64,000 nucleotides of DNA, taken from the NCBI GenBank assembly GCA_037976565.1, contig CP137680.1:843252-907251 (forward strand), given 5' to 3'. Shown one piece after another: positions 62,546 through 64,000 of the stretch. The DNA comes from Mesocentrotus franciscanus (taxonomy: Eukaryota > Echinodermata > Echinoidea > Camarodonta > Strongylocentrotidae). How positions within the stretch are numbered: position 1 is the first letter of the stretch; each line of letters opens with the position of its first letter. The notes under the pieces were generated by a model. That model made no database searches and was not told the origin of the DNA. It saw only the letters and a list, made by a program, of their open reading frames with translations. The position numbers and the translations under genes are program-made.

Positions 62546-62989
62546 GAGATGGAACGTTACATTGTAGAATGAAGGACAGGAAATTAGAGAGAGAGGGGAA
62601 AAAATAAATATGAGTATGATAAGAATAACTGCAGAATCCCCAAATGTTCTCATTTACTTTTTGCCTTTCTAGTTATAAGGGGTTGGGGTCAATACAAATT
62701 TCTTGCAAGGTTTATGCAAGTGGCTGACAATATATTTAGGTTTGAAAAATGTTACTATGCGGTCTTAAAAACTGTTGATAGATCAGTGAATCCACACTAC
62801 CTAAACCAGCGATATTAAACTTGTAAGACACACTTTAAAAGGTACATATAGAGCAGTGCATATTAGCCTCTCATATCATGCTACATGTACTTTTGTGGGG
62901 CTTTAAATTATGACAATCATGTACATGTAATGTAACATACAATTAACAGTAATTGTTCAATAAATGTGACAGTGATACTTAAACATACT
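62546..62989 (-). other. INPP4 intron, no further feature
   Basis: AT-rich; nothing recognised. Confidence 0.5.
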
Positions 62990-63185
62990 CTTACATAGAG
63001 CAGTGGTCTCTTAATCCAGTGACGCGGGTTCGAAACCAAGTCGATGCGCTAGTGCACTTTGGTAAAGCATTAATCCTCATTACCAGGTCTCTCGGAGAGG
63101 ACCTAAAGCCGTCGGTCCTCTGGTTGCTTTATACTAACAAGCATTTATGCTTTCTTAGCAGTCAGGTAAAATAACCACCACTACT
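62990..63185 (+). mobile_element. tRNA-derived SINE, family A, best copy
   Basis: The tRNA-like head has TAGAGCAGTGGTCTCTTAAT and then GCGGGTTCGAAACC (B box). It is followed by the body AAGTCGATGCGCTAGTGCAC, CATTAATCCTCATTACCAGG and GGACCTAAAGCCGTCGGTCC. The head's aminoacyl-stem 5' part is not intact, so this is a retroposon and not a tRNA gene. Confidence 0.75.
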
Positions 63186-64000
63186 ACATTCATTAGTCAT
63201 ACTTGCTAGTTGCTACATGCTTATTTATGTAAAACTTAACTTTGTCACTACTTCCTACAAAAGTTGTATGAGCTTATATTACTTCTTACTAGGCCTGAGT
63301 CATTGTACATGTATGTAAATTCTCAAGTATTCAGTCATTTCGATGAAGACATATCATGTAATCATGTTCATGAAAAGAGGCTCAAAACGGAACTCCAAAA
63401 ACACATACACACACTCAAAAACGATCTGTCATGATTTTTAAAATAATGGGAAAATGAACATCGGCGTCTCCAAACTCGAACTTTTGCCAACATATCTTGC
63501 GCTCGCGATCACTCGACGATCAGTACAGTGACAAATACCAAATACTAGATACACAGTACCACCTAGTAAACAAAGTAAGTCCATGCATGCCACGACACGC
63601 TTAGCTAGCTTGCGCCTCATCGATCGACACAGCACTATGAATGATTCACAAATTCATGCCGCGACTTCGTACAATATGAATGGGTGAGATGAACAAGTGG
63701 ATCGCGTAAAAACGCGGCAAAATGCATGAGGTAGCGTGAATACGTCATGGCGATGGCGTGGCTCTGCGGCTCGCGTGATGAATGGCTTGCGTACTAGCTA
63801 TGGCACGTGGTAGTTCCATCAAACAAACAATACCACATGTCGGTCATTTGTCAAATTAATGAATATTCATTACACATTCATTACACATTCATGACACGTA
63901 CTCGCTCCCTCAAACAAACCATGGATTGATGCATCAACGACCGTGTTTTTTTTTTTTTTCCCGATACGCTCAGAAAGAGAGATTACGGACACACATCAAA
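63186..64000. other. No gene recognised; CpG-containing stretch 63440-63800
   Basis: This part is richer in CpG than the rest and holds a CRE-like TACGTCATGG near 63741, but no coding exon was recognised. It lies within or upstream of the INPP4 gene. The 65-codon - strand frame at 63438-63635 has no support. Confidence 0.4.

Noticed and set aside
61889..62653. 254-codon Ser/Leu-rich minus-strand frame (and the Arg/Glu frames at 62006-62433)
   Set aside because: Translation of the GA/CT microsatellite; it overlaps the intron and the acceptor of INPP4 exon a.

Overview
This is an AT-rich animal nuclear DNA window with two intron-containing genes, widely spaced exons, many short inverted-repeat DNA transposons, tRNA-derived SINE fragments, 5'-truncated LINE tails and many microsatellites. 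The style (long introns, dense MITEs, GA/CT tracts, a repeat ending in GCC triplets and GGCGAGACAAA) suggests a marine invertebrate deuterostome, most likely an echinoderm such as a sea urchin. That assignment is an inference; no species-specific marker was read.

Left part, + strand: the 3' half of a cyclic nucleotide-gated (CNG) channel alpha-type subunit gene. Two exons are secure: 26760-26986 (S1-S2) and 27887-29352 (S3 to the stop, including selectivity filter, C-linker, cyclic-nucleotide-binding domain and C-terminal coiled coil). A candidate upstream exon at 3724-3863 has strong splice sites and a matching reading phase. If it is real, it is separated by a 22.9 kb intron filled with MITEs, a LINE tail, SINE fragments and simple repeats. 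No gene was recognised in 1-3723. From 29.65 to about 43.8 kb no coding sequence was recognised, but there are two MITEs and two minisatellites.

Right part, - strand: 15 consecutive exons (61913 down to 43795) encode the last 654 residues of an inositol polyphosphate 4-phosphatase (INPP4A/B family). They include the catalytic CKSAKDR loop in the penultimate exon. All 15 exons join in phase and total 1965 nt including the stop. The amino-terminal part, including the expected C2 domain, lies beyond the right edge. Introns carry a nested transposon pile (56117-58593), a DR1-bearing tandem repeat (about 59215-59998) and a large CT/GA tract just upstream of the first exon seen.

The most striking non-genic structures are: a 53-bp minisatellite of 47 full units (40266-42741 plus a partial unit) that is open in all three minus-strand frames; the nested pogo-like/foldback/hAT insertion; a tandem repeat carrying a nuclear-receptor DR1 motif in each unit; a 95-bp tandem duplication that copies an INPP4 splice donor; and several TIR elements with visible target-site duplications or TTAA/TA flanks. 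No convincing undescribed gene system was found. The two genes are both signalling genes (cyclic nucleotide and phosphoinositide), but nothing in the sequence shows that they work together.
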